The notes under the pieces: model-generated
Told to the model about the DNA's origin: nothing
Database searches by the model: none
What the model saw: the letters and a program-made list of their open reading frames with translations, nothing else
In this document: positions 33,106 to 41,975 of the stretch, in pieces
How the letters are laid out: every line of letters starts with the position of its first letter
Numbering within the stretch: the stretch's first letter is position 1
Translations under genes and position numbers: made by a program
Origin: Betaproteobacteria bacterium
Lineage (GTDB): Bacteria; Pseudomonadota; Gammaproteobacteria; Burkholderiales; Ga0077523
DNA length: 64,000 nt
Reading direction: 5' to 3'
Assembly: GCA_016125475.1 (NCBI GenBank)
Contig: WGLR01000006.1
Location: forward strand, 1 to 64,000

Positions 33106-33807
33106 ATGGCCGAAGTCGCCCATCCCGACGTGAAGACCGTGGCCGAACTCGCGGGCCAGACCGACGAGTACCGCCTCGCGGTCGAGAAGATCGTGATCAG
33201 CCACGCGGTGAACGAACTGCACGGCGCGCGCGTGTTCGACGAGCCCGCGATCGCCCTCGCGCCGACGCCGTATGCGAAATGGCTCGCGTGTCGTGTGGCG
33301 ATGGAGGAGTACCACCATCACGTCCGTTTCCACGCGCTCGCGGACGAGATCGGCATCGCGCCCGAGCGCATGGACCCGACCGTGAAGAGACCGCTGTCGA
33401 TCTTCGAGTTCCCGTTGCGGACGTGGCCGGAATTCTGCGTGATCAAGGCGGTCGCCGACTACGGGGAGATCCTGCAGGTCGAGGACCTGCTGCACTGTTC
33501 CTTCCATCCCCTGCGCAATCTCGCACGCATCACCATGCCGGAGGAGAAGTTCCACGCCAGGTTCGGCAAGGATTCCTGTCTGGAACTGATCCAGGCCGGC
33601 CGGGGCGACGAGGTGCAGGATGCCCTGGACCGCTACTTCCCGATCACGCCCGCGTTCTTCGGTGCGAGCAACAGCCGGAACAACGAGATGTTCCGGCGCC
33701 TCGGTCTCAAGCAGCGAACCAACGACGAGATGCGCGCGGATTTCATGGCGCGCGTGTCGGAACTGATCGAGAAGGACTTCGGTCTGCGCGTGCCGGCCCT
33801 CGGTTGA
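33106..33807 (+). CDS. PaaA/PaaC-like ferritin-like di-iron protein
   Basis: 233 residues. The ATG at 33106 follows AGGAGGTG at 33089. The sequence reads as a helical ferritin-like protein of the phenylacetate-catabolism superfamily: Glu/His pairs in [11 protein letters not shown], then EDLLHCSF and EEKFHARFG further on supply a plausible set of di-iron ligands. PaaA works within a multi-subunit epoxidase with PaaBCDE. Here only this one subunit plus a PaaE-like reductase are encoded, so it may act as a smaller oxygenase. Its position before gentisate dioxygenase suggests that it hydroxylates or epoxidises an aromatic acid or its CoA ester on the way to gentisate. The activity is inferred. 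Confidence 0.78.
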   Translation: MAEVAHPDVKTVAELAGQTDEYRLAVEKIVISHAVNELHGARVFDEPAIALAPTPYAKWLACRVAMEEYHHHVRFHALADEIGIAPERMDPTVKRPLSIFEFPLRTWPEFCVIKAVADYGEILQVEDLLHCSFHPLRNLARITMPEEKFHARFGKDSCLELIQAGRGDEVQDALDRYFPITPAFFGASNSRNNEMFRRLGLKQRTNDEMRADFMARVSELIEKDFGLRVPALG

Positions 33808-33841
33808 GCGCCGGCCGTGTTTCCGCCTGAAGGAGCGTGAG

Positions 33842-34885
33842 ATGGATCGGTCCGGGGACACGCGCGGCGCGCGCGAAGCCTTCTACCAGCGCATCGCGGC
33901 GCACGGCCTCGCGCCGCTCTGGGAATCCATGTCGGCGCTCGTTCCGGCGCGGCCACGCTCGCCATGCGTGCCACACCTCTGGCGCTACGACGAGATCCGG
34001 CCCCTGCTCATGGAATCCGGCGACCTCATCTCCGCACGCGAGGCCGTGCGCAGGGTGCTCGTGCTCGAGAACCCGGGGCTGCGAGGTTCGTCGGCCATCA
34101 CGCAGTCGCTCTACGCGGGATTGCAGCTGATTCTCCCCGGCGAGATCGCACCGAGTCACCGGCACACGCAGACGGCGCTCCGCCTGATCGTCGAGGGGGT
34201 CGGTGCCTACACGGCCGTCGACGGCGAACGCGCGACGATGCACCCCGGCGACTTCATCATCACGCCGTCCTGGATGTGGCACGACCACGGCAATCCCGCG
34301 AGCGAGCCGGTCGTGTGGCTCGACGGTCTGGACATTCCGCTCGTGCGCTTCCTCGATTGCGGATTCGCCGAGAACTACCCGGAGGAGGTGCAGCCGGTCT
34401 CGCGGCCCGAGGGTGACGCTGCAGCCCGATACGGCGCGAACCTCCTGCCCGTCGGTTACCGACCCGCGCACGGCGCCTCGCCGGTGTTCGCGTATCCGTA
34501 CGAACGGAGCCGGGAGGCGCTGGAGCGGCTCGAGCGCGCGGGTGCCCCCGACGTCTCTCACGGTTTCAAGATGCGATACGTGAATCCGGCGACCGGCGGT
34601 CCGGCGATGCCGACGATGGGCGCGTGCATCCAGCGGCTGCCGGCCGGATTCACAGGGGAACCTCATCGCGCTACCGACGGCACGGTCGTGCACGTGATCG
34701 AAGGCAGCGGAACCGTCGACATCGAGGGCGAGGTCATGGCGTTCGGGCCCCGTGACACCTTCGTGATCCCGTCCTGGGATTCCCGTCGCCTCGCAGCGGG
34801 ATCGTCGGGCGCCGTCCTCTTCAGTTTCTCGGACGAGCCGATACAGAGCGCACTCGGCATCTGGCGAGAGGAGCGGCCGCATTGA
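33842..34885 (+). CDS. Gentisate 1,2-dioxygenase-like double cupin
   Basis: 347 residues. AAGGAGCGTGAG precedes the ATG. The first cupin holds the iron ligands in [11 protein letters not shown] and WHDHGN, with [11 protein letters not shown] and [10 protein letters not shown] between; the second cupin (about 255-335) has [15 protein letters not shown]. This is the gentisate dioxygenase layout, Fe(II)-dependent cleavage to maleylpyruvate. Related 1-hydroxy-2-naphthoate and salicylate dioxygenases share it, so the exact ring substrate is not fixed. Isomerase and hydrolase genes for the next steps are in the same cluster. Confidence 0.9.
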   Translation: MDRSGDTRGAREAFYQRIAAHGLAPLWESMSALVPARPRSPCVPHLWRYDEIRPLLMESGDLISAREAVRRVLVLENPGLRGSSAITQSLYAGLQLILPGEIAPSHRHTQTALRLIVEGVGAYTAVDGERATMHPGDFIITPSWMWHDHGNPASEPVVWLDGLDIPLVRFLDCGFAENYPEEVQPVSRPEGDAAARYGANLLPVGYRPAHGASPVFAYPYERSREALERLERAGAPDVSHGFKMRYVNPATGGPAMPTMGACIQRLPAGFTGEPHRATDGTVVHVIEGSGTVDIEGEVMAFGPRDTFVIPSWDSRRLAAGSSGAVLFSFSDEPIQSALGIWREERPH

Positions 34886-35412
34886 CGCCCGTCGGCGCCG
34901 GACTCGCCGGGACCGGGTGGTTCACGGCGTGCGGCCTGCCGCTCGAGACGAGTGATCTGAGCGACGCGCGCGCGTACCTCGACGCGCTCGGGGTACATCC
35001 CTCGTGCCGGATCGAGCCCGTGGCCTCGTGGGAACACGCCGAGCGCATCATCCGCAACCCGTCCTGGGACGCCGCGTGGTGGGAGCGCGAGGAGTCCGAG
35101 CGCAAGCGTCTCATGCGTGTCAGCGTGGAGCGCCTCGGGGAGGCCGCCGTGCTCGAGACGCTGGATCTGGCAGTCGGTGCTGCCCACGAGATCGTGCACG
35201 GGGCCGCCACGTTGGCGGCCGTGCGTTCGGGCGCGTCGGACGAGGCACTCGTGCGCGCTGCGGCCGGTGCGGCCGGCATGGCGGCGCACGGCAGAGTCCT
35301 CGCGCAGCTCGCCGGAGAAGGACCCTCGCACGTCTTCGTGCGAAAATGCGCGCTGTTCGAAGGCGGCCGCTGGCCCCTGAGCTTCGTGGGCGGTGCCTTC
35401 CATCTCTTCTGA
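34882..35412 (+). CDS. Unrecognised protein coupled to the gentisate dioxygenase gene
   Basis: 176 residues. TTG start at 34882 overlaps the dioxygenase stop as TTGA, a strong sign of translational coupling. It is mostly helical by composition. [23 protein letters not shown] segment near residue 50 and a Gly/Ala-rich helix near 110-140 stand out, with a single Cys in RKCALF. I do not recognise the family. Its place between ring cleavage and fumarylpyruvate hydrolysis argues for an accessory role in the pathway, such as a stabilising or small oxygenase subunit. Confidence 0.7.
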   Translation: MTPVGAGLAGTGWFTACGLPLETSDLSDARAYLDALGVHPSCRIEPVASWEHAERIIRNPSWDAAWWEREESERKRLMRVSVERLGEAAVLETLDLAVGAAHEIVHGAATLAAVRSGASDEALVRAAAGAAGMAAHGRVLAQLAGEGPSHVFVRKCALFEGGRWPLSFVGGAFHLF

Positions 35413-35440
35413 CGAATTCATTCCTTCCGGATCCGAGACG

Positions 35441-36136
35441 ATGACCCTTCTGTTCGAACCGCAGCCCGCCACCGCCGTGCCCATCGCTGGTTCTTCGAGC
35501 ACCCTTCCGGTGCGCCGCGTCTATTGCGTGGGACGCAACTACGCCGCACACGCTCGCGAGATGGGCAAGGACCCCGACAAGGAGCCGCCGTTCTTCTTCA
35601 TGAAACCGGCTGACGCGGTCGTGCCCGGTGGCGGCGACATCCACTACCCGCCCGGCACGAAGGACCTCCACCACGAGATCGAACTCGTGGTCGCGCTTTC
35701 CTCCGGCGGGCACCGGATACCCGTCGAACGCGCCGCGGACTGTGTGTACGGGTATGCCATCGGGCTCGACATGACGCGCCGCGACCTCCAGATCGCGTCG
35801 CGCGAGATGGGGCGCCCGTGGGATTTCGGCAAGGCATTCGACGAGTCGGCGCCGCTCGGTCCGATCCATCCCGTCTCGTCGGTCGGGCAGAAGTCCTCCG
35901 GTGCGATCACGCTCGAGGTCAACGGCACGCTCCGCCAGAAAGGCGATCTCGCGGACCTGATCTGGTCCGTCCCCGAGACGATCAGCTTCCTGTCGGACTA
36001 CTACACGCTCCGTCCGGGCGACCTGATCTTCACGGGCACGCCGGCAGGCGTGTCCGCGGTGGTGCCCGGTGACGAACTCGTCGGACGCATCGACGGCCTG
36101 GGCGAACTCCGGGTCCGCATACTCCCTCCGCTCTGA
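35441..36136 (+). CDS. Fumarylpyruvate hydrolase-like FAH-family protein
   Basis: 231 residues from the ATG at 35441. FAH fold: VYCVGRNYAAHAREMG, FFMKPADAVVPGG, the metal ligands in HHEIELVVAL and GYAIGLDMTRRDLQ, and TGTPAGVSAV. Short FAH proteins of this type hydrolyse fumarylpyruvate to fumarate and pyruvate in the gentisate route, and acylpyruvates generally. The dioxygenase and the GST isomerase in the same cluster support that role. Confidence 0.9.
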   Translation: MTLLFEPQPATAVPIAGSSSTLPVRRVYCVGRNYAAHAREMGKDPDKEPPFFFMKPADAVVPGGGDIHYPPGTKDLHHEIELVVALSSGGHRIPVERAADCVYGYAIGLDMTRRDLQIASREMGRPWDFGKAFDESAPLGPIHPVSSVGQKSSGAITLEVNGTLRQKGDLADLIWSVPETISFLSDYYTLRPGDLIFTGTPAGVSAVVPGDELVGRIDGLGELRVRILPPL

Positions 36137-36242
36137 GGCACGCACCGTCGTGGCAGACCGTCCGTGGCCGCCTGCGCGGCCGACGACGACGGTCGAACCG
36201 AGACGGTGATCCGGAAAACGCCGCACGAACCTTCGCACGCAC

Positions 36243-37151
36243 ATGGAAGAACAGGAACTGCACGACGGCTCCGGCCGCAAGGTCTGGCTGGAAGCCGCAC
36301 TCAACGGCCCGTGGGGCCCCGCGAAGCAGCCGGGAATCCCCGTCAGCATCGACGGGATCATCGAGGAAGGCGTCGCGTGCGCGCACGCGGGGGCCGCCAT
36401 CATCCACGTGCATGCCTACGACGTGATCACGGGACGCCAGAAGGACGACTGGGAAACCTACGCCAGGATCATCACGGGCATCCGGTCCCGCGCCGACGCG
36501 ATCGTCTACCCGACCATACCGTTCGGCGGCGAAGGCGCGATCACCGGAACGGATGGCGGGCGTGCGCGCTTCGGACATCTCGAGGAGCTCGCCAGGCGCG
36601 GCCTGCTCGAATGGGCCGCGATCGACCCCGGGTCGACGAACATCACCCACTGGGATCAGATCAACCGGGACGAGCCGGGGTTCGTCTACACGAATCCCGA
36701 GCAACAGGTCCGTCACGCGCTCGGGCTCGCCCGGCAGTACCGCTTTCACCCCGCCTACGCGATCTACGAGCCGGGCTTCCTGCGTCTCGGGGCAGCACTG
36801 CACTGGCGTTGCGGCTCGCCTTCTCCCGTGTACAGGTTCATGTTCACGAGCGATTATTCCTTCGGTTTCCCGCCCGAGGATTTCGCCCTCACGGCCTACC
36901 TGCACCTGCTGGACCGGCTCGCGCCGGGCGCGCAGTGGATGCTCGGCGGGCTCGGTGTCGACGTGCTTCCGCTCGTCCCGCGAACCGTGATGGAGGGTGG
37001 TCACGTGCGGGTGGGCCTCGAGGATCAGCCTTTCGGCTGCGAGCGCTCGAATGCCGAACTGGTCGAGGCGGCAGCGGACGCAATCGGGCGAATGGGCGGC
37101 GCGCTGGCACGTGCGGAAGACGTGCGAAGTACATTGAACCCGCAAGAATGA
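36243..37151 (+). CDS. BKACE (DUF849) beta-keto acid cleavage enzyme
   Basis: 302 residues. BKACE enzymes are zinc-dependent and split beta-keto acids with acetyl-CoA. The zinc motif is IIHVHAYD near residue 55, the N-terminus has LEAALNGPWG, and AIDPGSTNI and LGGLGVD follow. The substrate class cannot be read off. It follows the fumarylpyruvate hydrolase by 106 bases and precedes the PdxA-like gene, suggesting membership in the same catabolic unit. Confidence 0.88.
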   Translation: MEEQELHDGSGRKVWLEAALNGPWGPAKQPGIPVSIDGIIEEGVACAHAGAAIIHVHAYDVITGRQKDDWETYARIITGIRSRADAIVYPTIPFGGEGAITGTDGGRARFGHLEELARRGLLEWAAIDPGSTNITHWDQINRDEPGFVYTNPEQQVRHALGLARQYRFHPAYAIYEPGFLRLGAALHWRCGSPSPVYRFMFTSDYSFGFPPEDFALTAYLHLLDRLAPGAQWMLGGLGVDVLPLVPRTVMEGGHVRVGLEDQPFGCERSNAELVEAAADAIGRMGGALARAEDVRSTLNPQE

Positions 37152-37163
37152 GTCCGGCGCGGT

Positions 37164-37169
37164 TATAAT
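37164..37169 (+). promoter_or_regulatory. Consensus -10 upstream of the PdxA-like gene
   Basis: TATAAT at 37164-37169 is a perfect -10 hexamer 36 bases upstream of the ATG. No good -35 lies at 16-18 bases; TTGAAC at 37134 is too far. It suggests that the genes from 37206 on can be transcribed separately. Confidence 0.45.
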
Positions 37170-37205
37170 CGCGCCCCCTTTCGCCGCTAGAATTCGAGGC
37201 GTCGC

Positions 37206-38195
37206 ATGACAGGCAGCGCAATGCTCGGCATCACCATGGGCGATCCGTCGGGGATCGGTCCCGAAATCATCGTGAAGGCTCTTGCCGGCATGTCTCCGGA
37301 AGATCGGTCGACCTGCGCCGTCATCGGCAATCTTTCCCGCCTTGAGCGTGCGGACCGCATCTGCGGCACGTCGCTCTTGTTCCAGACGGATCTCGCGAAC
37401 GTGGGCGCCGGCGAGGTTCCCGTCGCGCACGTCGCCACTCGTGGCGAGGACGACATCCGGGACGGCGAACTGTCCGCGGCCGGCGGCGAGGCAGCCTACC
37501 GCTACGTGGAACGCGCCGTGCAGATGGCGACGGCGGGCGAAATCGCCGTGATCGTGACCGCGCCGCTCAACAAGGCGGCACTGCACGCGGCCGGCCATCA
37601 CTTCGACGGACACACCGAACTGCTCGCCACGCTCACGAACACCCGGTCTTCGTTCATGCTGCTGGCGTCGGACAAGCTCGCCGCGGTGCACGTGAGCACA
37701 CACACGAGCCTGCGCAATGCGACGGAGCGTGCAACCACCCAGCGCGTGCTCGAAACGATCCGTGCCGGTCACGCGCACTACCGGTCGCTCGGGGTCGCCT
37801 CGCCCCGCATCGCGGTGGCCGGGCTGAATCCGCACTGTGGTGAGGGCGGGATCTTCGGCCGCGAGGAAATCGAGCAGATCGACGGTGCGGTCGCCGCGGC
37901 ACGCGACGAGGGCATCGACGCGAAGGGGCCGATCTCGGGCGATACGGTGTTCTACCGTGCGCTCAAGGGCGAATTCGACCTCGTCGTCGCGCAGTACCAC
38001 GATCAGGGCCACATCCCCACCAAGCTCATCGCGTTCGACGAGACGGTGAACGTCACGCTCGGGCTGCCCATCAAGCGCACGTCGGTGGACCACGGAACGG
38101 CCTTCGACATCGCGTGGACGGGCAAGGCGGATCACACGAACATGAAGGCAGCGATCGCCTACGCACGCAAGATGTGCGCGGGCGCCGGCCGGTAG
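37206..38195 (+). CDS. PdxA2-like 4-phospho-hydroxyacid dehydrogenase
   Basis: 329 residues. NAD-dependent oxidative decarboxylase fold: MGDPSGIGPEI at the start, metal-ligand His in HFDGHTELLA and QYHDQGHIPTKL, and TSVDHGTAFDIAW. PdxA itself makes pyridoxal phosphate precursors. Here the gene is followed by a DUF1537 kinase, the pairing known as PdxA2/DtnK in D-threonate and L-erythronate catabolism, which yields dihydroxyacetone phosphate. PdxA2 is therefore the more likely role, with the biosynthetic one an alternative. Confidence 0.82.
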   Translation: MTGSAMLGITMGDPSGIGPEIIVKALAGMSPEDRSTCAVIGNLSRLERADRICGTSLLFQTDLANVGAGEVPVAHVATRGEDDIRDGELSAAGGEAAYRYVERAVQMATAGEIAVIVTAPLNKAALHAAGHHFDGHTELLATLTNTRSSFMLLASDKLAAVHVSTHTSLRNATERATTQRVLETIRAGHAHYRSLGVASPRIAVAGLNPHCGEGGIFGREEIEQIDGAVAAARDEGIDAKGPISGDTVFYRALKGEFDLVVAQYHDQGHIPTKLIAFDETVNVTLGLPIKRTSVDHGTAFDIAWTGKADHTNMKAAIAYARKMCAGAGR

Positions 38196-38243
38196 GTCGA
38201 CCGCGCGACACGCATCCCCGATCCAGAATCTTCCTTCCCGAGA

Positions 38244-39437
38244 ATGGCCGAAAAACCCCGGGTCCTCATCATCGCGGATGATCTGACCGGCGCAATGGAC
38301 GCGGCCGGCCCCTTCGCGTCACGCGGGCTCTCCACCTGGGTGGCAGCGCTGCCCGAGGACTGCGATCCGTCCCGCTTCGCGCGCGCGACCGTCGTGTCCG
38401 TGAACACCGAGTCGCGCCACCTGCCGCCCGAGGAAGCCGCGCGTCGCGTCGACCACGCCTTCGAACAGGTCGGGGGGGACACGTTTTCGATCGTCGTGAA
38501 GAAGGTCGACTCGACGCTTCGCGGCAACGTCGTCGCCGAATCGCGCGCGATGATGGAGGTGTCGGACCGACGTTCCGCGCTCGTGTGTCCGGCCTTCCCG
38601 GGACAGGGGCGCCTCGTCCGGGCCGGAACCGTTTACGTGCACGGACAGCCTCTCGCGGAAACCGCTTTCGCGCGGGATGCCCTGTCCCCCGCCCTCGGGG
38701 AGCCGCTGCGGGACGCGTTCGCCGGGGCAGGGTTCGGTGCCGTCGCGGTGATGGATCCGGCGGACCTCGACGGTGCGGACCTGTCCGGCCAGGGGGCCGT
38801 GATCGTGAATTCGGAAACGGACGCCGACCTCGACAATGTCGCGGCAGCCGGCATCCGTGCGGCCGGACGCACGTTGCTGGTTGGCTCCGCGGGGCTCACT
38901 TCCGCGCTCGCGCGGATGCTCGCGGACCCCGAAGTGCAGCCGGAACAGCCCGCCGTGATGGGGCGGATCGTCTACGTCGTGGGCTCACGTGCCCAGGCGT
39001 CACGGGATCAGGCCGCGGAGGTCGTGGCGGACGGTGCCAGGCTCGTGGAGGCCGTGAACGGCCGCCTCCGGAACGAACCTGTCCTGTCGCCCGGGGCCGA
39101 TGTCGTCCTGATGGCGGTACCGGATTCGCAGGGCAAGGAAGGGGATGCTCACGAGGTCGCCGTGATGCTCTCCCGCCATGCCATGCGGCTCGTCGGTCCG
39201 GGCAATGCGCAGGCCATCGTCGCGACGGGCGGCGACACGGCGATCGCATTCCTGCGTACCAGCGGCAATCCCGCCCTGGTGGTCGGCGGGGAACTGATGC
39301 CCGGCATCGCCTACGCAAGGTTCACGATCGGTACCCGTCCCGTGTGGCTCGTCACGAAGGCGGGAGGCTTCGGCGATCCCGGGGCCCTGCGGGACATCGG
39401 CCGGCGACTGCGAGCCGGCGCGCCGGCTCCGGCCTGA
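38244..39437 (+). CDS. Four-carbon acid sugar kinase (DUF1537 family)
   Basis: 397 residues, usual length 400-430. N-terminal substrate domain begins VLIIADDLTGAMDAAGPFA and includes KKVDSTLRGN; the C-terminal nucleotide domain has VATGGDTAIAFLR and GEL(M)PGIAYARF. Family members phosphorylate threonate, erythronate or similar acids at C4. The gene follows the PdxA-like dehydrogenase by 48 bases. Confidence 0.88.
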   Translation: MAEKPRVLIIADDLTGAMDAAGPFASRGLSTWVAALPEDCDPSRFARATVVSVNTESRHLPPEEAARRVDHAFEQVGGDTFSIVVKKVDSTLRGNVVAESRAMMEVSDRRSALVCPAFPGQGRLVRAGTVYVHGQPLAETAFARDALSPALGEPLRDAFAGAGFGAVAVMDPADLDGADLSGQGAVIVNSETDADLDNVAAAGIRAAGRTLLVGSAGLTSALARMLADPEVQPEQPAVMGRIVYVVGSRAQASRDQAAEVVADGARLVEAVNGRLRNEPVLSPGADVVLMAVPDSQGKEGDAHEVAVMLSRHAMRLVGPGNAQAIVATGGDTAIAFLRTSGNPALVVGGELMPGIAYARFTIGTRPVWLVTKAGGFGDPGALRDIGRRLRAGAPAPA

Positions 39438-39451
39438 GGGGCACGATCTCG

Positions 39452-40846
39452 ATGGACCGCACCCGGCTCGATGCCTTCTGGAGGCCGGCCAGCGTGGCGG
39501 TCGTCGGCGCCGGGGAACGCCCGTCCAGTTCGGGCGGGGCTGTCCTGCGCAATCTCGAGGTTTCCGGCTGGTCGGGACGCGTCGTTCCCGTCAATCCCAG
39601 AGGCGGTGTCATTCGCGGTGTCGCGGCCGTCACCTCTCTGCGCGAAGTGACGCCGCCTGTGGACCTCGTGACCGTCGTCGTGCGGCCCGAGGCCATCCTC
39701 GACATCGTGCGCGAGGCAGCGGAGTCCGGTCATCGCAACGTGCTGATCCTGCCGGGCGGGTTCGCGGAAGCGGGCGAGGCAGGCCGGGCGCGGGATCGAC
39801 AGCTCCGGGCCCTGGCACGGGAACACGACATCCTGATAGGTGGCCCCAACTGTGCGGGCCTCATCAACCTGCTCGACGCTCGCACCCCGTTTGCGGCGAC
39901 CTTCCTGAGGGACATGCCGCGCGGCGGCCCCGTCGCATTCGTGTCCCAGTCCGGGGCGCTGATCGAGGAACTCATCGCGTCGAGCCACGCGATGCACATA
40001 CCGCTCGGCGCCGTCGTGTCGGTGGGCAACGCGATGCACCTCGACCTGGCCGAGCACGTCGCTCATCTCGGCGACGACCCCGCGTGCAGGGCCATCGTGC
40101 TGTACGTGGAATCGTTCGGAGACCGTGACCGGTTCCGCGCGGTCGCGCGGGCGGTGACGCGACGCAAGCCCGTGGTCGCGCTGATCGGAGGGCGCACCGA
40201 CAGCGGTCGTTCGGCGGCCCTGAGGCACACCGGCTCCGCGGCGCTTTCGACCGAGGAGGCGGACGAGTTCTGTCGCGACTGCGGGCTCGTCCGCGTGACG
40301 AGTCTGCGCGAACTGAAACTCGCCGCGAAGGTTCTCGGCTATTTCCCGGCCGGGTTCGGCCGGCGTGCGCTGATCCTGTCCAATTCCGGCGGGCCCGGCG
40401 TGCTCGCGGCAGACCGCGCCGTGGCGGGCGGACTGCAACTCGTCCCGTTGCCGCCGGGCGTGCGGGACGACCTGCGTGCGACTCTGCCGGCCGAGGCTGC
40501 CGTGGACAATCCCATGGATCTGCTTGCCGACGCGCGCGAGGACCGTTTCGGGGCGGCTCTGCGGATACTCGTCGACGCCGCGCAGGACCTGGCGGACTGC
40601 ATCCTGATGATCCACGTCGTTCCGTTCATGGTCGACGCCGCGCCGGTGGTCGACGTCCTCGCGAGGATCTCGGCCTCGTCACCCGTTCCCGTCATGCACT
40701 GCATGATGGGAACGCTCGAGGATCGGGACACGTGGTTCGCGCAACTGGAATCGGCGCGGGTTCCCGTCTTCGACGATGCGGAGGACATGTGCGTGGCCGC
40801 CGCGGTCGCCGCGCGCTACAGCGCGACGCGCGAAGCGCCCTCGTAG
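39452..40846 (+). CDS. NDP-forming acyl-CoA synthetase-like protein, CoA-binding half only
   Basis: 464 residues from the ATG at 39452; the much longer frame upstream overlaps the kinase gene and is rejected. A CoA-binding Rossmann domain (VAVVGAGERPSSSGG, residues about 10-130) is followed by succinyl-CoA-ligase-type domains with SQSGALIEEL. The swinging histidine is in SAALRHTGSAALS near residue 256. No ATP-grasp domain follows, so it corresponds to the alpha part of two-subunit acetyl/acyl-CoA synthetases and would need a beta partner from elsewhere. Confidence 0.82.
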   Translation: MDRTRLDAFWRPASVAVVGAGERPSSSGGAVLRNLEVSGWSGRVVPVNPRGGVIRGVAAVTSLREVTPPVDLVTVVVRPEAILDIVREAAESGHRNVLILPGGFAEAGEAGRARDRQLRALAREHDILIGGPNCAGLINLLDARTPFAATFLRDMPRGGPVAFVSQSGALIEELIASSHAMHIPLGAVVSVGNAMHLDLAEHVAHLGDDPACRAIVLYVESFGDRDRFRAVARAVTRRKPVVALIGGRTDSGRSAALRHTGSAALSTEEADEFCRDCGLVRVTSLRELKLAAKVLGYFPAGFGRRALILSNSGGPGVLAADRAVAGGLQLVPLPPGVRDDLRATLPAEAAVDNPMDLLADAREDRFGAALRILVDAAQDLADCILMIHVVPFMVDAAPVVDVLARISASSPVPVMHCMMGTLEDRDTWFAQLESARVPVFDDAEDMCVAAAVAARYSATREAPS

Positions 40847-40880
40847 TCCGCGTGCCACGACGGTGGCTCAGGGAGAGACG

Positions 40881-41522
40881 ATGAAGCTGTACAGCTACTT
40901 TCGCAGTTCCGCGGCGTATCGTGTCCGCATCGCACTCGCACTCAAGGGGCTCGAGTTCGAATGCGTGCCCGTGCACATCGCGCGCGGCAACCAGTTCGAA
41001 CCCGCCTTTTCCGCGATCAGTGCCCAGAATCTCGTGCCGGTGCTCGAGGAGGACGGGCGGACGCTCGTGCAGTCCCTGGCGATCGTGGAGTATCTCGAGG
41101 AAACGCATCCGGAACCCCCGCTGCTTCCGCGTTCACCCTGCGAGCGGGCCCGCGTGCGGTCACTCGCACAACTCGTGGCGTGCGAGATTCATCCCGTCAA
41201 CAATCTGCGTGTCCTCCACTACCTGACGGGCGTGCTCAAGGTGACGGACGAACAGCGCCTCGCGTGGTATCGGCGCTGGGTCACCGTGGGATTCGCGGCG
41301 CTCGAGCGGCGGCTCGCGGAAGATCCGATGACGGGAGCCGGCTTCTGTCACGGCGACAGTCCCGGCCTCGCCGACATCTGTCTCGTGCCACAGGTCGCCA
41401 ATGCGCGCCGGTTCGGCATCGACGTGACGGACTATCCCACGATTCTGCGCATCGACGCGTGCTGTCGCGAACTCGATGCGTTTCGCGTCGCCGCGCCCGA
41501 GAATCAGCCCGACGCGGAGTAG
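40881..41522 (+). CDS. Zeta-class GST: maleylpyruvate/maleylacetoacetate isomerase
   Basis: 213 residues; GGGAGAG precedes the ATG. The glutathione site is in YSYFRSSAAYRVRIALALKG, and QSLAIVEYLEE and the C-terminal PGLADICLVPQV are family hallmarks. Zeta-class enzymes isomerise maleylacetoacetate (tyrosine route) or maleylpyruvate (gentisate route) with glutathione. With a gentisate dioxygenase and fumarylpyruvate hydrolase in the same cluster and no homogentisate genes visible, maleylpyruvate isomerase is the likelier role. Confidence 0.88.
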   Translation: MKLYSYFRSSAAYRVRIALALKGLEFECVPVHIARGNQFEPAFSAISAQNLVPVLEEDGRTLVQSLAIVEYLEETHPEPPLLPRSPCERARVRSLAQLVACEIHPVNNLRVLHYLTGVLKVTDEQRLAWYRRWVTVGFAALERRLAEDPMTGAGFCHGDSPGLADICLVPQVANARRFGIDVTDYPTILRIDACCRELDAFRVAAPENQPDAE

Positions 41523-41558
41523 CGGCCCGATGTCGCGCGCTGCGACGGGGAGGGCCGT

Positions 41559-41564
41559 TATACT
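41559..41564 (+). promoter_or_regulatory. Possible -10 of the tandem Cys-protein genes
   Basis: TATACT in GTTATACTTC, 100 bases before the start at 41664. No -35 could be assigned, so this is weak. Confidence 0.3.
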
Positions 41565-41663
41565 TCATGATCCGGGTGCCGGCTTCGGTATGCCCGATTT
41601 CCCTTGCGGCGCCGGGGATTCTGGTGCGCCGGTCACGATTCAATCCAGCCAAGGACCCAGCCC

Positions 41664-41975
41664 ATGTCTCTCGCAACCCGAATCCTTCCCGGTATCGCCG
41701 CCGTCCTGCTGTTGCTGTCGCTGTCTCCCGCGATGGCCGTCGAGCAGGAAAGCGATCTCCCGCCGGCGACGAATGCGCTCGAGCGCATGCATCTCAAGCA
41801 CGCGAAGTGCGTGTGGACTCAGGAGATCGGCGACTACATCTACCAGTGCCTGAAGGCGAACTTCGGCATGAACGCGCACTGGTGTCACAACGAGGCGATG
41901 GAGGTCCTGTGTCCGAAGCAGCTCGAGGCCGCGCGGGCGGACGCTCCCGCGACGCCGGATGCCCGGAAGGAGTGA
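41664..41975 (+). CDS. Small exported four-cysteine protein, copy 1
   Basis: 103 residues. A signal peptide (LPGIAAVLLLLSLSPAMA) is followed by an Asn/Leu-rich helix and a Cys module: CVWTQEIGDYIYQC, then GMNAHWCHNEAMEVLC. Four cysteines with 12, about 12 and 10 residues between them suggest two disulfides or a metal site. I do not recognise a family. The gene directly behind it encodes a paralogue with the same pattern; its GTG start overlaps this stop. Confidence 0.78.
   Translation: MSLATRILPGIAAVLLLLSLSPAMAVEQESDLPPATNALERMHLKHAKCVWTQEIGDYIYQCLKANFGMNAHWCHNEAMEVLCPKQLEAARADAPATPDARKE

Noticed and set aside
36030-38135. 701-codon frame opposite the BKACE and PdxA-like genes
   Set aside because: Crosses two well-supported genes and an intergenic gap with a consensus -10.
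37206-38195. Calling the gene biosynthetic pdxA
   Set aside because: The neighbour is a DUF1537 kinase rather than ksgA/surA, pointing to the PdxA2 catabolic type.
38585-39451. N-terminal extension of the acyl-CoA synthetase-like gene
   Set aside because: Overlaps the DUF1537 kinase in another frame and is not protein-like; the CoA-binding domain starts right after the ATG at 39452.
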